A stretch of DNA of 64,000 bases from CAZDML01 sp964506645 (GTDB lineage: Bacteria > Elusimicrobiota > Elusimicrobia > 2-01-FULL-59-12): assembly GCA_964506645.1 (NCBI GenBank), contig CAZDML010000001.1, forward strand, positions 16,017 to 80,016, given 5' to 3'. Below the pieces are notes generated by a model, which searched no databases, was not told where the DNA came from, and worked only from the letters and a program-made list of their open reading frames with translations. Position 1 is the stretch's first letter. Each line of letters begins with the position of its first letter. This document shows, in pieces, positions 17,915 to 26,071 of this stretch. The position numbers and the translations under genes were made by a program.

Positions 17915-18844
17915 ATGGTCGAACCCGTTATGAGCGGGCACGGTTCCCATTCCGTTCTTTTAACCAGGGCCACTGCCAAGCGCAGCATTTCCATTGCCCT
18001 CGGGATTACGGTTGCATTCATGGGGGTCGAAATTGTCGCCGGGATTTGGACGGGAAGTCTAGCGCTCCTGGCGGATGCCGCACATATGGCGACGGATGCT
18101 GCGGCGTTAGCCTTTAGTTTGTTCGCGTTCTGGATCGGGGATCGTCCACCGACGCTCAAAAGCACTTTTGGGTACCGACGATTGGAAATCCTTGCGGCAC
18201 TTATGAACGGATTAGTGTTGTGGGTTACCGTCGGTTTCATCGCCCATGAAGCGTATGCACGATTCCGGAATCCAACGACTATTCTTGCCGGACCGATGTT
18301 TTGGGTAGCCCTCGCCGGACTTGCGGCGAACATCGGCAGTGCTCTCGTGCTTCGGTCTTCCCAACGGATGAACTTGAATACGCGAGGGGCGTACTTGAAC
18401 GTCATGGGAGATATGTGGGGATCCATCGGCGTCATTGTCGCCGCGGTCATGATTTACAAAACGGGTTGGCGATGGGTGGACCCCGTGGCCTCCGTACTGG
18501 TATGCCTGGTTGTGCTCCATGGCTCTTGGATATTGATTAAAGACTCGATGACGATTCTGATGGAAGCGGTGCCTGCGCATCTGGATACGAGCCAAATTCG
18601 CAAAGCATTGGAATCTTTGGATGACGTCAAAGGAGTCCACGATCTGCATATCTGGACCGTGACGTCCGGTTATGACGTTCTAAGCGGGCATTTGATGGTA
18701 AATCAGATTGAAAGAAGCCCGGATATCTTAAAGCAGGCGCAAGATCTTCTACACGACCGATTCGCGCTTCATCATGTCACACTGCAAATAGAAAAGTCGG
18801 ATGGTCGCGTAAAGATTCCCGACGAAGGGGGCTGTCATGGGTGA
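17915..18844 (+). CDS. Cation diffusion facilitator exporter, CzcD-like
   Basis: A 309-residue inner-membrane divalent-metal/proton antiporter with six membrane helices and a C-terminal cytoplasmic domain. TM2 has the canonical HxxxD (His57, Asp61 in LLADAAHMATD). In TM5, where Zn exporters have HxxxD, this protein has Asn162-x3-Asp166 (AYLNVMGDMWGS), so one ligand of the transport site is changed. The C-terminal domain is complete (DVKGVHDLHIWTV). It lies 17 bp after the fusion gene and overlaps the methyltransferase by eight bases, so it is probably part of the same transcript. Likely substrates are Zn, Co, Cd or a related ion. Confidence 0.85.
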   Translation: MVEPVMSGHGSHSVLLTRATAKRSISIALGITVAFMGVEIVAGIWTGSLALLADAAHMATDAAALAFSLFAFWIGDRPPTLKSTFGYRRLEILAALMNGLVLWVTVGFIAHEAYARFRNPTTILAGPMFWVALAGLAANIGSALVLRSSQRMNLNTRGAYLNVMGDMWGSIGVIVAAVMIYKTGWRWVDPVASVLVCLVVLHGSWILIKDSMTILMEAVPAHLDTSQIRKALESLDDVKGVHDLHIWTVTSGYDVLSGHLMVNQIERSPDILKQAQDLLHDRFALHHVTLQIEKSDGRVKIPDEGGCHG

Positions 18845-19451
18845 TTCAGCTCATTGGGACAACATTTATCGGGAAAGGTCTCCTCAAGGCGTGAGCTGGT
18901 ACCAGGATCACCCCACGCTGTCCCTGCGACTCATTCAGGAGTCCGCGTCGGATCGAGCCGCCAACATTATTGATATCGGTGGCGGAGCATCGACCCTTAT
19001 TGACCATCTTGTAACCACCTATGCCCATGTTGCTGTGGTCGATATTTCCGCACAGGCTTTAGAAGCAAGCAGAAAGCGGTTAGGTCCGAAAGCGGATCAC
19101 GTGACCTGGTTTTGCGGTGATTTATTCGAAGTCATTCTGCCGGTAGGCCTTTATGACGTCTGGCATGACCGCGCATTGTTTCATTTCTTGACGAGCCCCG
19201 AGGATCGTCGGAAGTACGTGAACGTAATGACCGAGGCTCTTAAGCCAGGCGGCACTGTGATCATTGCCACGTTTGCTTTGGACGGTCCTTCGAAATGCAG
19301 CGGTTTGGACGTTATTCGTTATTCTCCCGAAACGCTTGCAAAGGAATTGGGACTCGGCTTCAGGCTTGCACAAACGCTTGATGAAGATCACAATACTCCA
19401 GCGGGCGCATGCCAACACTTTGTTTATTGCAGATTTCAGAAGAATCGGTAA
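18837..19451 (+). CDS. Class I SAM-dependent methyltransferase
   Basis: A 204-residue cytosolic methyltransferase. Motif I reads IIDIGGGAS (residues 41-49), followed by an acidic residue at the end of strand 2 (AVVDIS) and the post-I region VTWFCGDLFEV. The family is often found next to metal-resistance genes and two-component systems, but the substrate is unknown. It overlaps the CDF exporter gene by eight bases and precedes the response regulator by 18 bp, so it is likely co-expressed with both. Confidence 0.75.
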   Translation: MGDSAHWDNIYRERSPQGVSWYQDHPTLSLRLIQESASDRAANIIDIGGGASTLIDHLVTTYAHVAVVDISAQALEASRKRLGPKADHVTWFCGDLFEVILPVGLYDVWHDRALFHFLTSPEDRRKYVNVMTEALKPGGTVIIATFALDGPSKCSGLDVIRYSPETLAKELGLGFRLAQTLDEDHNTPAGACQHFVYCRFQKNR

Positions 19452-19469
19452 GGGGGCCGGGAAAGTATT

Positions 19470-20144
19470 ATGCGTATTCTTATCGTAGAGGATGATAAAA
19501 AGATCGCTTCGTTCGTCATGAAGGGACTGAAGCAGGCCGGATGTGTAGTCGACGTCGCCCCTGACGGCGATACGGGGCTCGATCTTGCCACAGCAGAGAC
19601 CTATGACGCGGCTGTCTTGGATGTCATGCTTCCTAAACGTGATGGACTTTCAGTTTTGGAAGACATGCGAAAACAAAACGTGAAAACACCGGTCATCATT
19701 CTTAGCGCAAAACGCTCTGTGGATGATCGTATTAAAGGATTGCAGGCAGGAGGCGACGACTACCTCACGAAGCCATTCTCGTTTTCAGAGCTTTTAGCAC
19801 GCATTCAGGCTCTCGTGCGGCGAGCCAACCGGACGAGCGAGTCCACGATGTTGCAGCTCGCTGATTTGAAAATGGATCTTGTCAAACACCAAGCAGAGCG
19901 CGGTGGAAAATCGATTGAACTGCACAATCGAGAGTGGTCACTTTTGGAGCTCTTTATGCGTCACCCGGGGCGGATGATGTCAAAAACGATGATCCTTGAA
20001 AATGTTTGGGATTACGATTTCGATCCTCAAACGAACGTGGTGGATGTGTTGGTATGTCGGCTGCGTAATAAGATCGACAAAAACTACGCAAAAAAGCTTT
20101 TGCACACGACACGAGGAATGGGCTATGCCCTTAAAGACGTTTAA
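19470..20144 (+). CDS. OmpR/PhoB-family response regulator
   Basis: A 224-residue DNA-binding regulator. Residues 1-115 are a receiver domain with the acidic pair EDD, the phospho-acceptor Asp in [13 protein letters not shown] and Lys in LTKPFSF. Residues 128-222 are a winged helix ([15 protein letters not shown]...[13 protein letters not shown]). It overlaps its sensor kinase gene by 20 bases. CusR/CopR-type regulators for metals and PmrA-type regulators for envelope change share this build. Three tandem 11-bp repeats in front of the following genes are its best candidate binding sites. Confidence 0.88.
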   Translation: MRILIVEDDKKIASFVMKGLKQAGCVVDVAPDGDTGLDLATAETYDAAVLDVMLPKRDGLSVLEDMRKQNVKTPVIILSAKRSVDDRIKGLQAGGDDYLTKPFSFSELLARIQALVRRANRTSESTMLQLADLKMDLVKHQAERGGKSIELHNREWSLLELFMRHPGRMMSKTMILENVWDYDFDPQTNVVDVLVCRLRNKIDKNYAKKLLHTTRGMGYALKDV

Positions 20145-21513
20145 ACAAGCGTTTCAAAAACTAAGCGTTCGATTGACGTTATGGTATTCCTCCATCTTCA
20201 TCATTTCCTCCATCGGCCTTGTCGGCCTCGTCTACATTCTCTTTTCATCTTCGCTGCTGTCCCAGGATAAGAGTTTCATTGAAGAAGAGTTCCAAGAATA
20301 CCTTGTGGGATATCAGAATAGCGGCCTGGAAGGCGTCAAGCATGTTTTGGCCGAAGATAGGGCGTATGAACAAAATTCATTTCTTGTGCGCGTGGCTGAT
20401 TCCGACAACCGAACCCTTTTTGTTTCGCTCCCTGAAACTCGCGATACCATCGATCTGGCGCCTCTACAAAAAGCCATGTCGACCGAGCGTGCTTGGATCA
20501 AACTGCATGGCGAGGAAGACACCCCGCTTTTTCTTGTGGCCTCCAAGCGTTTACCGGACGGCCATATCCTGCAGGTGGGGCGGAGCATTCGAACACAGGA
20601 ACATTTGCTGGACCGTTTTCAGGACATATTGGCTGGAGTTTTGGGGCCGCTGATTGTTGTCGGCCTGGGCGTGGGGTTTTTTCTGACCCGGCGATCCCTC
20701 GTTCCTTTACGGCATTTGGGTGAAACGGTTCGTTCGATCCTGGCGACAGGGCATTCCGGACAACGGGTTCCGATGGCCGCCACTCAGGACGAGTTGAACG
20801 AGATCAATCGATTGTTCAATCAGATGTTGGATCGAAATGAATTCCTGATTCGTGCCATGAAAGAGTCTCTCGATAATGTGGCGCACGACCTGCGTACGCC
20901 GCTCACGGGTTTGCGCGGCGCGGCCGAAGTAGCCCTGATCGATACCCCCCAAGACACTCCTGCACAAGAAGCGCTGAGCGAATGTATTGATCAATCCGAC
21001 CAAGTCTTAAAACTCTTGAATACGTTGATGGATATTTCGGAGGCGGAAAGCGGCTCCATGAAGTTGAACAAAGAGCCTGTTCGCATCCTGGATCTCTTTG
21101 AAAACGTGGTCGCGCTTTACGACATCGTGGCGGAGGAGAAAGGCGTCCAACTCAACATCACTGCCGCCCATGATCTATTCATCCAGGCCGACCCCCAGCG
21201 TCTAAGACAGACACTTGGCAATTTAGTGGACAACGCCGTTAAATATACCTCGCGGGGCGGTGCCGTAAAGTTAACAGCAACTTTCGAATCTTCTGAAACC
21301 ACGATTACCGTTTCAGACAACGGCATCGGAATTGCCCCTGAACATTTACCGCGCATTTGGGACCGCCTCTATCGGGCGGACACTAGTCGTTCTGAAAAAG
21401 GGCTTGGACTCGGCTTGTCCATGGTCAAAGCCATCGTCGAAGCCCACGGAGGGCGGGTTCAGGTCGTCAGCACGCCCGGTCAAGGCTCTCGTTTCTCTGT
21501 CCATCTTCCCTAG
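20125..21513 (+). CDS. Membrane sensor histidine kinase
   Basis: A 462-residue kinase starting at ATG 20125 within the regulator's 3' end; earlier in-frame starts lie deeper in the regulator and were rejected. It has TM1 (about residues 19-41), a periplasmic sensor domain of about 130 residues, TM2, a HAMP linker, the phospho-acceptor motif [11 protein letters not shown], and the catalytic motifs N ([13 protein letters not shown]), G1 (DNGIGI) and G2 ([12 protein letters not shown]). The sensor domain is like that of CusS/HprS-type kinases in size. The stimulus may be a metal or envelope stress, judged from the neighbouring metal and envelope genes. Confidence 0.87.
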   Translation: MPLKTFKQAFQKLSVRLTLWYSSIFIISSIGLVGLVYILFSSSLLSQDKSFIEEEFQEYLVGYQNSGLEGVKHVLAEDRAYEQNSFLVRVADSDNRTLFVSLPETRDTIDLAPLQKAMSTERAWIKLHGEEDTPLFLVASKRLPDGHILQVGRSIRTQEHLLDRFQDILAGVLGPLIVVGLGVGFFLTRRSLVPLRHLGETVRSILATGHSGQRVPMAATQDELNEINRLFNQMLDRNEFLIRAMKESLDNVAHDLRTPLTGLRGAAEVALIDTPQDTPAQEALSECIDQSDQVLKLLNTLMDISEAESGSMKLNKEPVRILDLFENVVALYDIVAEEKGVQLNITAAHDLFIQADPQRLRQTLGNLVDNAVKYTSRGGAVKLTATFESSETTITVSDNGIGIAPEHLPRIWDRLYRADTSRSEKGLGLGLSMVKAIVEAHGGRVQVVSTPGQGSRFSVHLP

Positions 21514-21529
21514 ATTACACAGCCGTAAT

Positions 21530-21567
21530 CTTTATGAAAGGTTCGTGAAAGCCGATCCCGGTAGTCT
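21530..21567 (+). promoter_or_regulatory. Response-regulator operator and -10 element, promoter 1
   Basis: CTTTATGAAAG (21530-21540) and GTTCGTGAAAG (21541-21551) are adjacent 11-bp direct repeats preceded by GTAAT. Exactly 10 bp later comes a -10 element TAGTCT (21562-21567). Promoters at 22718 and 23266 have the same layout. The GTG of the glycosyltransferase is seven bases past the -10, so the message may be leaderless. Confidence 0.6.
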
Positions 21568-21573
21568 TATGCC

Positions 21574-22686
21574 GTGGATGCTTTGCGAATTTTACTAACC
21601 ACGGAAAGTTCCGGTTGGAGCGGGGGCGCAGCCCAAACCGTCCTCCTGGCACAAGAACTCATCAAACGCGGTCACTCTATATGGATTGGATGCCGATCTT
21701 CGAGCGACGTCTATAAACGTGCTCAACAGTTGCAGATCCCCTTATTCCCCATTCGCATTCGCGGTGATGCAGACCTGATCGCTGTTGCACGCTTGGTTCG
21801 ATTTATCGTTTCCAATAAAATCAATGTGCTTCATGCACAACATCCCAAAGCCCATGCGACAGGGCTCTTGGCCGCCCTGTTAACCCCCAGGCGTCTTGCG
21901 TTTTTCGTGACACGACGCGTTTCCTTTCCGATGAAGGATAATCCGTTTAGTCATTGGAAGTACACCTCCTCTCGAATCGATGCATTAATCGCCGTATCGG
22001 AAGGAATAAAAGACGTCCTCGTCCAAGAGGGTGTTGATCTCCATAAAATTCGGGTCATTTATAGCGCCGTCGACCCGACCTCGTTTCGTCCCTCGGCAAT
22101 GCCGCAGCTTGTTGCGTTGAGAAAAATGCTGGGAATCAAAGCGGATGTTCCTGTTCTTATCAAAATCGCAAATTATTCGGACTGGAAAGGCCAGGCGGTG
22201 TTTTTAGAAGCTGCCGCCATCTTGCTGGCAAACGGCTGTAAAGTTCACTTTATTCTGGCGGGAAGAGGCAATGACGGTCCTGAAATCGCTCAACAGTTGA
22301 ATAGACTGGGAATCAAAAACGACGTCATCGCCATGGGATTTAGAACAGACGTCCCCAATCTGTTGTCGCTGGCCGACGCGAGCATCAATTCAGCCGTTGA
22401 AGGGGAAGGGCTGTCGGGCGCCTTGCGGGAATCTCTTTTCTTGGGTGTGCCGGTAATTGCAGCGGATGTCTCCGGAAATCGAGAATTGGTGGAGGACGGC
22501 ATCACCGGACGGCTCGTGCCCCCAAAAAATCCTAAAGCCTTGGCTCGCGCGATGCGCTGGGTTATCGAAAACAAGTCTGAGGCTAAACTGCTGGCCGAAC
22601 AAGGACGAACCAAAGTACGGGCTCAGATGCTCATTGAGAATACGACCACCCAGATCGAATCGTTGTACCGGCAGTTCCTTCCTTAA
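21574..22686 (+). CDS. GT4-family glycosyltransferase
   Basis: A 370-residue retaining glycosyltransferase with GT-B fold. The N-terminal half has the SGWSGGAAQTVLLAQELI motif that receives the acceptor. The C-terminal half has the nucleotide-sugar binding region AVEGEGLSGALRES with the E-x7-E pattern. It has no signal peptide and acts at the cytoplasmic face of the membrane. GTG 21574 is the first in-frame start. There is no ribosome site, but the start lies where transcription would begin from the operator-linked promoter, so a leaderless message is likely. The sugar and acceptor are unknown; the neighbours suggest an envelope polymer or lipid. Confidence 0.78.
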   Translation: MDALRILLTTESSGWSGGAAQTVLLAQELIKRGHSIWIGCRSSSDVYKRAQQLQIPLFPIRIRGDADLIAVARLVRFIVSNKINVLHAQHPKAHATGLLAALLTPRRLAFFVTRRVSFPMKDNPFSHWKYTSSRIDALIAVSEGIKDVLVQEGVDLHKIRVIYSAVDPTSFRPSAMPQLVALRKMLGIKADVPVLIKIANYSDWKGQAVFLEAAAILLANGCKVHFILAGRGNDGPEIAQQLNRLGIKNDVIAMGFRTDVPNLLSLADASINSAVEGEGLSGALRESLFLGVPVIAADVSGNRELVEDGITGRLVPPKNPKALARAMRWVIENKSEAKLLAEQGRTKVRAQMLIENTTTQIESLYRQFLP

Positions 22687-22717
22687 GCTGTTCTTCTCTT
22701 CCTTTCCATTCTGTAAT

Positions 22718-22755
22718 TTTCACGAAAGATTCCTGCAAGCCACCGGCGCTACCGT
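22718..22755 (+). promoter_or_regulatory. Response-regulator operator and -10 element, promoter 2
   Basis: TTTCACGAAAG (22718-22728) and ATTCCTGCAAG (22729-22739) are adjacent 11-bp repeats, preceded by GTAAT (22713-22717). A -10 element TACCGT begins exactly 10 bp after the second repeat (22750-22755). This drives the PepSY gene, which here has an ordinary leader and ribosome site. Confidence 0.6.
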
Positions 22756-22794
22756 ATAGGAGTCACAAAAAAATAAATGAAAAGGAGCTCGATC

Positions 22795-23178
22795 ATGGAA
22801 AGAAAACAAATGCGTTACGTCATTGGGTTGCCGGTGTTTTTGGGGGCGACGTTGGCCTGGACGGGCCCGCTCTTTGCTGAACGTGAACAAAAGGAGCCGG
22901 AAATTCGAGGGTCGATCTCGGTCGGCAAAGCCAAAGAGCGGGACTATCCACAACTGGCCAAGATCACACAGGAACAGGCCTCCCGAATTGCCCTTGAGCG
23001 GCATCCCGGCCAACTCCTGAAGACAGAGCTGGAAAACGAAGACGGAACATTGGTTTACAACGTGGAAGTGGTAGCGCCGGACAAAAAAATGTCCGAAATC
23101 AAGGTCGATGCAGGCAATGGGCGAGTTTTAGCCCAGCGCATCGACGATGAAGAGGAAGACGAAGAGAAGGATGACTGA
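22795..23178 (+). CDS. Secreted PepSY-domain protein with acidic tail
   Basis: A 127-residue protein. ATG 22795 was chosen because AAAGGAG stands seven bases before it; ATG 22777 has none. Residues 1-28 form a signal peptide (ending LFA). Residues 55-115 form a PepSY domain (ITQEQASRIALERHPGQLLK, then YNVEVV and IKVDAGNGRVL). The tail is nearly all acidic (DDEEEDEEKDD). Small PepSY proteins are frequent targets of neighbouring PhoP/PmrA-like systems, and may act as periplasmic inhibitors or signal adjusters. The acidic tail could bind cations. Confidence 0.75.
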   Translation: MERKQMRYVIGLPVFLGATLAWTGPLFAEREQKEPEIRGSISVGKAKERDYPQLAKITQEQASRIALERHPGQLLKTELENEDGTLVYNVEVVAPDKKMSEIKVDAGNGRVLAQRIDDEEEDEEKDD

Positions 23179-23265
23179 ATCCGCAAAAGGGACGTGCGAC
23201 CCATGCGGAGGGACGACCCGAGGTGTCCCTCCGCTGGATTACTGTCTGGATTACACGCGTGTAAT

Positions 23266-23303
23266 GTTCACGCAAGCCTGGCGTAAGACCATCCCGTTAT
23301 CCT
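23266..23303 (+). promoter_or_regulatory. Response-regulator operator and -10 element, promoter 3
   Basis: GTTCACGCAAG (23266-23276) and CCTGGCGTAAG (23277-23287) are adjacent 11-bp repeats preceded by GTAAT and by a palindrome ATTACAC-GC-GTGTAAT (23250-23265). TATCCT (23298-23303) follows after exactly 10 bp. ATG 23310 is seven bases past the -10 and has no ribosome site, again pointing to a leaderless transcript. Confidence 0.6.
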
Positions 23304-23309
23304 TACCTC

Positions 23310-25241
23310 ATGAGAAATTCACATCGCTTGCGTATTGCATTGGGGGTCGCCGTCTTTATGCTTGCCGTATTTACAGCGCAGCGGTTTGCTCTCTTGATCG
23401 GCAATTGGTCGGGCCTGCCTCATTCGTGGAACAGTATTTTAAGCACTCTTCAAACCGGCTTTCATATGGACCTGGCGGTGGTCAGTGTCCTGACCCTTCC
23501 GTGGCTTGTGTTCTTGAGCCTCCCCGTCAAATCTCACGGTCGCTCGGTGGGACTCACAATCGCACTCTTCGTGTGGATGTTTGGATTTGTCTTCCTCAAT
23601 ATATGCGATGCCTTCTTTTTCGAAGAATTTAATTCCCGCTTCAACTACATTGCGATCGACTACCTATTTTTAAATACCGCCGAAGTCCTGAACAACATTT
23701 ATCAAAGTTATCCAGTGGTCCCGATTCTGCTTGGCGTCGGCGTCGCCATCGGCGGTGCCCTCTGGTTGATCCGTCGCAAGATCCAACCCACGGCATCCAC
23801 CATGCCGAGTGTAAAAAAACGCCTGGCATGGCTTTTGGCGGGCGGCATGGTAAACCTCTTTCTTGTATCGGGCGTTGATATCCGTACCGTCAACGCCAAT
23901 CCGAATCGGATGCTGGGGGAAATAGGCGCAAACGGGTTTTACACGCTTTTCTACGCCCTTAAAACGAATCATCTCGTTTATGACCGGTATTACCTCACCA
24001 TGCCGGACCAGGAAGCCTTTGAGCGTTCTAAACGTTTGGTCTATCAACCGGGGGATCAAGCGTTCGGATCCCACGGGAATCCGCTTTTGCGACACGTATC
24101 TCCCCGAAATGGACTCGGGCGCAAAAACGTCATCGTTGTTCTTGAAGAGAGTTTTGGATCGGCATTCGTGGGAACATTGCGGCATCCCCATGAAGCTGTG
24201 ACCCCTGCGTTTGATCGCATAAGCCAACGTGGGCTGCTGTTTACACGCATCTATGCGACCGGAACACGCACAGTCAGAGGGCTTGAGGCGGTGCTTGCCT
24301 CTTTCCCTCCTATTCCTGGAGCATCGATCATTAAGCGGGAGGGCTTCGGACATGTTTCAACGCTGGCCGGAACGTTAAAGGGGCGCGGATATAACACCAC
24401 CTTCATTTATGGAGGGCGGGGCCTTTTCGACAACATGAAAGAGTTCATGGTGGCCAACGGCTTTGACCGTTTTGTTGAACAGAAAGATTATTCCCATCCC
24501 GCCTTTACGACTGCCTGGGGTGTTAGTGACGAAGATATTTTCAACAAAGTTCTCGAAGAATCAGACGGCCTCTCGGCGCAAGGAAAACCATTCTTTCTCA
24601 CGGTCTTGACCGTATCCAATCACAAACCCTACACCTATCCCAAAGGCCGTATTGATTTAGACCCTGATAGGCGCCGACGTCCCCATGCCGTCAAATACGC
24701 CGATTGGGCCCTGGGGAATTTCCTGGAACAGGCGAAATCGCATCCGTTTTTCAAGGATACGGTTTTCGTCGTCTTGGGTGATCATGGGGCGCGAGTGTAC
24801 GGCGCCGATTTCATCCCGCTTCCCTCTTATGAAATTCCTCTTCTCATATACGCCCCGCATTTGCTGCCGAAGCCCCAACGGATCGATGTGTTGGGTTCAT
24901 CCATGGACGTCGCGCCGACGATCTTGGGTTTGCTCGGTTTGGGTTATGACTCCACGTTTTTCGGGCGTGATTTATTGCATTCGAATACGCGACCCGCTTT
25001 CGCGCTATTGCAGCATGACCGTGATATCGCGCGTCTGCAAGGCGACAGACTCATTCTCTTGTCGACCGGGGATCAATTGCATGCATTCCGACATGAACCC
25101 GATACGTCCAGTTTCACTCGCATGCCTTTAGCGGCGAAAGAAGACGGTGCACGGGACACTATTGCGCTCTACCAAACGGCTTATCGTCTTTTTGAAAGGG
25201 GCTTGTACCGTACTCCGGATCAAAAGGGAACGATCCGGTGA
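23310..25241 (+). CDS. LtaS-like sulfatase-family phosphoglycerol/phosphoethanolamine transferase
   Basis: A 643-residue membrane enzyme. Five hydrophobic helices fill the first 200 residues, then a periplasmic alkaline-phosphatase-like catalytic domain follows. Metal and nucleophile motifs are visible: VVLEESFG, the ATGTRTVRGLEAV segment with Thr321 as the probable nucleophile, and LGDHGARVYG for the second metal site. The family (LtaS, MdoB/OpgB, OpgE-like) moves phosphoglycerol or phosphoethanolamine from phospholipid to a polymer or glycan. Its product releases a diacylglycerol or similar lipid, which fits the two PAP2 phosphatase genes that follow in the same transcript. Which group is moved cannot be told from the sequence. 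Confidence 0.78.
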   Translation: MRNSHRLRIALGVAVFMLAVFTAQRFALLIGNWSGLPHSWNSILSTLQTGFHMDLAVVSVLTLPWLVFLSLPVKSHGRSVGLTIALFVWMFGFVFLNICDAFFFEEFNSRFNYIAIDYLFLNTAEVLNNIYQSYPVVPILLGVGVAIGGALWLIRRKIQPTASTMPSVKKRLAWLLAGGMVNLFLVSGVDIRTVNANPNRMLGEIGANGFYTLFYALKTNHLVYDRYYLTMPDQEAFERSKRLVYQPGDQAFGSHGNPLLRHVSPRNGLGRKNVIVVLEESFGSAFVGTLRHPHEAVTPAFDRISQRGLLFTRIYATGTRTVRGLEAVLASFPPIPGASIIKREGFGHVSTLAGTLKGRGYNTTFIYGGRGLFDNMKEFMVANGFDRFVEQKDYSHPAFTTAWGVSDEDIFNKVLEESDGLSAQGKPFFLTVLTVSNHKPYTYPKGRIDLDPDRRRRPHAVKYADWALGNFLEQAKSHPFFKDTVFVVLGDHGARVYGADFIPLPSYEIPLLIYAPHLLPKPQRIDVLGSSMDVAPTILGLLGLGYDSTFFGRDLLHSNTRPAFALLQHDRDIARLQGDRLILLSTGDQLHAFRHEPDTSSFTRMPLAAKEDGARDTIALYQTAYRLFERGLYRTPDQKGTIR

Positions 25242-26071
25242 AGCGTGCCCTTCTATGGATCGGCGGCGTGTTCATGCTAAGCGGGGTGGCCATCGCCTCC
25301 GAGGATGCGCCCAGCGTCAAAGAGATTGTTTCCAATGTCTGGCACGACCAAAGGGCGATTGTGACCTCCCCGTTACGCATGGATACAAAAGACAAATGGC
25401 TATGGGGAGCAACGGGCGCATCCCTCTTGGCATTGATGCCGACCTATAACAGCCAGCAATCCTTGGATGAGCGCTTGCTTCAAGGGATCGAACGAGAAAA
25501 TCAAATGTATGGGACTTTTTTTAAACGATTGACGTATTTAGGGGATGGGAGGGTTTTGTTCGGCGCGTCATTAACAACCTACGGAATCAGCGCATTGGGC
25601 GATTACGAGGGGGCACAGCGTTTTTCGGCTCATTGGACAGAAGCATTAATAGACACGGCTCTTTGGGCGACGGTCATCAAAATATTGACAGGCCGTAATC
25701 GTCCACAAGACGGAGAACCGGACAGCGAATTTCATGGACCTGTAGGCTATTTCCGGAACCAAGGGGTTAACTCCTCCTTCCCCTCGGGCCACACCGCCAT
25801 GGCATTTGCCACGGCGGCCGTTTTCACGCGCGAATCAGATAATAACCCCTGGGTAGGCGTACCGGCGTATCTTGTCGCCGGTGGCGTCGGGTTTTCCCGA
25901 ATGTACGTTGAAAAACATTGGCTCAGCGACGTAATATTCGGCGCAGCTCTGGGTCACAGCATCGGCATGTTGGTGGAAAATCGCAGGCATCGCTCCCGCG
26001 AAACGGCCCTCCATCTGGAGCCCGTCCTGGATCCAGAGCAACCGGGACTGGTCCTTGTTTATCGATGGTAA
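25238..26071 (+). CDS. PAP2-family membrane phosphatase
   Basis: A 277-residue protein starting at GTG 25238, overlapping the previous stop by four bases. It has a signal peptide-like start and the three PAP2 signature motifs: KILTGRNRP, SSFPSGHTAMAF and SRMYVEKHWLSDVIFG, all with their catalytic residues. Such enzymes remove phosphate from lipid phosphates (phosphatidate, undecaprenyl diphosphate, lipid A) at the periplasmic face. The C-terminus has the look of a barrel end (VLVYRW), so it may be outer-membrane linked. It belongs to the transcript of the LtaS-like enzyme. Confidence 0.8.
   Translation: MKRALLWIGGVFMLSGVAIASEDAPSVKEIVSNVWHDQRAIVTSPLRMDTKDKWLWGATGASLLALMPTYNSQQSLDERLLQGIERENQMYGTFFKRLTYLGDGRVLFGASLTTYGISALGDYEGAQRFSAHWTEALIDTALWATVIKILTGRNRPQDGEPDSEFHGPVGYFRNQGVNSSFPSGHTAMAFATAAVFTRESDNNPWVGVPAYLVAGGVGFSRMYVEKHWLSDVIFGAALGHSIGMLVENRRHRSRETALHLEPVLDPEQPGLVLVYRW

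Noticed and set aside
20230..20650. 144-codon frame on the + strand inside the sensor kinase
   Set aside because: Out-of-frame shadow of the kinase sensor domain.
23670..24353. 227-codon open frame on the - strand
   Set aside because: Antisense to the LtaS-like gene with its catalytic motifs.
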